Positions 61,658 to 64,000 of a stretch of DNA of 64,000 nt are shown here, in pieces. The stretch is from Streptomyces pseudovenezuelae. GTDB lineage: Bacteria > Actinomycetota > Actinomycetes > Streptomycetales > Streptomycetaceae. The stretch's first letter is position 1. The number at the start of each line of letters is the position of its first letter. Where the stretch lies: the NCBI RefSeq assembly GCF_001513955.1, contig NZ_KQ948154.1:1-64000 (forward strand), given 5' to 3'. Below the pieces are notes generated by a model. The model was not told where the DNA came from. It did not search any database and saw only the letters and a list, made by a program, of their open reading frames with translations. A program made the position numbers and the translations under genes.

Positions 61658-61843
61658 CGCCGAACCTCCCCGCCGTACGCACGTTCCTGTTTTCGACGGT
61701 AGGCGTGCGGTGATCAGCGGGACAGATCGCGTGGTGAACGCGCCCCCTTCCACTCCCCCGGTTCACTCCGAGCGCCTGCCCGCGCGGGTGAATGGAAGGG
61801 GGACGGCGGATACACCCTAGGGGTGGGGGAACCGAGGGGGGAC

Positions 61844-61882
61844 CGTGGAGCGGCGGCACAACCCCGTGATCGCCGCTCCACG
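61844..61882 (-). terminator. Terminator after truB
   Basis: CGTGGAGCGGCG (61844-61855) pairs with CGCCGCTCCACG (61871-61882), about 35 bases past the truB stop. A smaller CCCCC/GGGGG hairpin lies at 61900-61915. Confidence 0.75.
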
Positions 61883-61915
61883 GGCAGACAGCCCCGGTGC
61901 CCCCGCGTTCGGGGG

Positions 61916-62821
61916 TCAGCCGAAGACGGCCAGGCTCTTGGCCTTGCCCTTCTGTTCCTCGACCAGCGCCAGGAAGTGACCCTCGGGACCGAAGACGGCC
62001 ACCGTGCCGGCGCCCGTGTACTCGTCGGGCATGTCGAGCCGTACGCCGTTGGTGAGGAGCTTGGCCCGGCGGTCGTCGACGTCCCAGCGGGGGAAGGCGG
62101 CTGCCGCGGCCTCGGCGATCGGCATCACCGTCAGCTCCTGCTGGAGCTGGTCGAGGGTCCTCGCCGAGTCCAGCTTGTACGGGCCCACGCGGGTGCGCCG
62201 CAGAGCGGTCAGATGGCCGCCGACGCCCAGGTCCGCGCCCAGGTCACGGGCGAGCGCCCGGATGTAGGTGCCGGACGAGCAGACCACCGACACGACCAGG
62301 TCAAGGACGGCCGTGCCGTCCTCGGCGACCGCGTCCCGGACGTCGTGGACCGCGAACGACGAGACGGTGACGGGGCGGGCCGGGATCTCGAACTCCTCGC
62401 CCTCCCGTGCCCGCTTGTACGAGCGCACCCCGTCGATCTTGATGGCGCTGACCTTGGACGGCACCTGCATGATGGCGCCGGTCAGCTTGGCGATCCCGGC
62501 GTCGACGGCGTCGCGGGTGACCTTCGAGGCGTCGACCGCCCCCGTGATCTCGCCCTCGGCGTCGTCGGTCAGGGTCGTCTGGCCGAGCCGGACCGTGCCC
62601 AGGTACTCCTTCTCGGTCAGCGCGAGGTGCCCGAGCAGCTTGGTCGCCTTCTCGACGCCGAGGACGAGCACGCCCGTCGCCATGGGGTCGAGGGTGCCGG
62701 CGTGTCCGACGCGGCGGGTCCTGGCGATCCCGCGCATCTTGGCGACCACGTCGTGCGAGGTGAAGCCCGACGGCTTGTCGACGATGACAAGGCCGTCGGG
62801 CGTCCGGTTCTTCTCGGTCAT
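61916..62821 (-). CDS. truB: tRNA pseudouridine synthase B
   Basis: TruB makes pseudouridine 55 in the T-loop of tRNA. The 301-residue protein has the catalytic-Asp motif GHAGTLDPMATGVL (about 40-53) and the family's SGFTSHDVV start. The ATG overlaps the rbfA stop by four bases, so the two are coupled. C-terminal residues continue to a PUA-like fold. Confidence 0.96.
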   Translation of the reverse strand: MTEKNRTPDGLVIVDKPSGFTSHDVVAKMRGIARTRRVGHAGTLDPMATGVLVLGVEKATKLLGHLALTEKEYLGTVRLGQTTLTDDAEGEITGAVDASKVTRDAVDAGIAKLTGAIMQVPSKVSAIKIDGVRSYKRAREGEEFEIPARPVTVSSFAVHDVRDAVAEDGTAVLDLVVSVVCSSGTYIRALARDLGADLGVGGHLTALRRTRVGPYKLDSARTLDQLQQELTVMPIAEAAAAAFPRWDVDDRRAKLLTNGVRLDMPDEYTGAGTVAVFGPEGHFLALVEEQKGKAKSLAVFG

Positions 62822-63270
62822 TCGGCGGCGTCGTCCGTCTCGTCCTCGTCGCCCGGCTTACGGTACGGGTCGGCGTCACCGGCATAGGCGGCACCCGCCG
62901 AGACCTCGCGCACCTTCTCGTCGGACTGGCGGGCCTTGTCGAGCAGGTCGTCGATGGTCTTGGCGGTGTCGGGCAGGGCGTCGGCCACGAAGGTCAGCGT
63001 CGGCGTGAACTTCACGCCCGCCGCCGCCCCGACCGCGGAACGGAGCACGCCCTTGGCGCTCTCCAGTCCGGCCGCCGCGGCCGCCCGCTCCTCGTCGCCG
63101 CCGTACACCGTGTAGAAGACGGTCGCCTCCCGCAGGTCACCCGTCACCCGGGTGTCCGTGATGGTGACGTGTGAGCCGAGCCGCGGGTCCTTGATCCCGC
63201 GCAGCAGCTTCTGGGCCACCACCTCTCGGATGAGGTCCGCCAGCCTCTTGGCGCGCGCGTTGTCGGCCAC
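62818..63270 (-). CDS. rbfA: 30S ribosome-binding factor A
   Basis: RbfA helps mature the 16S rRNA 5' end and 30S subunit, with a cold-adaptation role. The 150-residue protein has the KH-type RbfA core (AKRLADLIREVVAQKL, then VTITDTRVTGDL, ATVFYTVYG) with an acidic tail. GTG start. Sits in the infB-DUF503-rbfA-truB cluster typical of bacteria. Confidence 0.95.
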   Translation of the reverse strand: MADNARAKRLADLIREVVAQKLLRGIKDPRLGSHVTITDTRVTGDLREATVFYTVYGGDEERAAAAAGLESAKGVLRSAVGAAAGVKFTPTLTFVADALPDTAKTIDDLLDKARQSDEKVREVSAGAAYAGDADPYRKPGDEDETDDAAE

Positions 63271-63302
63271 TGGTCCGTCTCCTTAAGTACTTACTTGTTG
63301 CT

Positions 63303-63596
63303 TCAGTCTTCGTCGCTGTGGAGCCTGCGTCGAACCGAGAGCAGCTCCACCTCGGGCCGCGCGGCGACCAGCCGCTCGCAGCGGTCCAGTACGTCGGTGA
63401 GGTGTCCCGTGTCCCCGGAGACCACCGCGAGTCCGATCTCGGCCCTGCGGTGGAGGTTCTGGTTCCCCGTCTCCGCCGCGCTCACCGCGTACTTGCGCTG
63501 GAGCTCGGCCACGATCGGACGGACGAGAGAGCGTTTCTCCTTCAGCGAGTGCACGTCACCGAGGAGCAGGTCGAAGGACAGAGTCCCCACATACAT
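63303..63596 (-). CDS. DUF503 family protein
   Basis: A 97-residue member of the YlxP/DUF503 family that usually lies between infB and rbfA. It begins MYVGTLSFDLLLGDVHSLKEKR, with the family KEKR-x-V pattern. The ATG at 63596 is the best fit; the ribosome site is weak. Function unknown, though the position suggests translation or ribosome-related work. Confidence 0.92.
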   Translation of the reverse strand: MYVGTLSFDLLLGDVHSLKEKRSLVRPIVAELQRKYAVSAAETGNQNLHRRAEIGLAVVSGDTGHLTDVLDRCERLVAARPEVELLSVRRRLHSDED

Positions 63597-63672
63597 GTGT
63601 GTCCGGATGTCCCGCCGGTTCGGGGTACGGGCGCCGCGTCGACGCCGATACGGGAACCGTACACGCAACGGC

Positions 63673-63713
63673 CGGGGCCGATCGACGGATATTACGTCCG
63701 CCGACCGGCCCCG
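63673..63713 (-). terminator. Terminator after infB
   Basis: CGGGGCCG (63673-63680) pairs with CGGCCCCG (63706-63713), with partial inner pairing, just beyond the infB stop. Confidence 0.65.
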
Positions 63714-63730
63714 ATCGCGTGCTGTGCGGA

Positions 63731-64000
63731 TCAGCCGCGCGGCTTCTCGCGCATCTCGTACGTCGCGATGACGTCGTCGACCTTGATGTCGTTGAAGTTT
63801 CCGAGGTTGATACCGCCCTCGAAGCCTTCGCGGATCTCGGTGACGTCGTCCTTGAAGCGACGCAGACCGGAGATGGTGAGGCTCTCCGCGACCACCTTGC
63901 CGTCGCGGATGAGGCGCGCCTTGGTGTTGCGCTTGACCTCGCCCGACCGGACCAGGACACCGGCGATGTTGCCCAGCTTGGACGACTTGAAGACCTCGCG
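63731..64000 (-). CDS. infB: Translation initiation factor IF-2 (3' end)
   Basis: The final 89 residues of IF-2, running off the right edge. The segment matches the C-terminal domain that binds initiator tRNA (REVFKSSKLGNIAG, then IREGFEGGINLGNFNDIK, ending ATYEMREKPRG). The stop is at 63731-63733. IF-2 brings fMet-tRNA to the 30S subunit; the rest of the gene lies outside the window. Confidence 0.95.
   Translation of the reverse strand, partial: REVFKSSKLGNIAGVLVRSGEVKRNTKARLIRDGKVVAESLTISGLRRFKDDVTEIREGFEGGINLGNFNDIKVDDVIATYEMREKPRG

Noticed and set aside
58763..61702. 979-codon plus-strand frame
   Set aside because: Antisense shadow of the trypsin/NTPase gene, which has the ribosome site and recognisable motifs.

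Overview
The window is high-GC actinobacterial chromosome, almost certainly Streptomyces. Evidence for this: GTG and TTG starts, GC-rich third positions, a BldB-type DUF397 protein, and core genes in the order expected for this part of Streptomyces chromosomes (thyX-dapA-rnj, dapB, M16 peptidase, pnp, rpsO at the left; ribF, truB, rbfA, DUF503, infB at the right). No rRNA, tRNA, CRISPR array, insertion sequence or phage gene was found.

Left core block (1-10.5 kb). RNase J, DapA and ThyX are on the minus strand, followed by two small plus-strand membrane proteins. A tightly coupled minus-strand run follows: rpsO, pnp, M16 zinc peptidase, dapB, TPR-like membrane protein. The last four genes overlap or nearly touch.

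Middle block (10.8-56.9 kb) is a type VII secretion (ESX) locus enlarged by effector cargo. The conserved core is present: eccD, eccC, eccB, eccE, a canonical mycosin, a tandem pair of WXG100 proteins (EsxA/EsxB type), bldB, and a proline-rich ParA-like ATPase resembling mycobacterial EspI. No eccA is visible. Inserted between the core genes are modules that mostly share one design: a small helical WXG100-like protein of about 100 residues, then a large protein with a WXG-type N-terminus, then one or more partner or immunity candidates. The large proteins include a C-terminal nucleic-acid-deaminase-type toxin (22.7 kb) followed by two SUKH-4-type immunity proteins, a SUKH-like/deaminase-fold fusion and a P-loop/WD40 protein; a protein with an Amidase_6-like domain (28.9 kb); a Scabin/pierisin-like ADP-ribosyltransferase toxin with a coupled immunity candidate (34.7 kb); and several glycine-zipper or coiled-coil proteins with no recognised warhead. 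Two further mycosins (41-45 kb) have NPYQQP-repeat tails. One of them is frameshifted just before its membrane anchor.

Right core block (56.9-64 kb). ribF is followed on the same strand by a 1203-residue trypsin-fold/STAND-like protein whose catalytic Ser and Walker A Lys both look replaced. truB, rbfA, DUF503 and the 3' end of infB follow.

Working model (inference): EccBCDE and MycP form the pore. The EsxA/EsxB pair and the paired WXG effectors are exported. The proline-rich ParA-like protein and BldB suggest a tie to cell biology and development. The toxin and immunity genes point to use against competing bacteria or kin.
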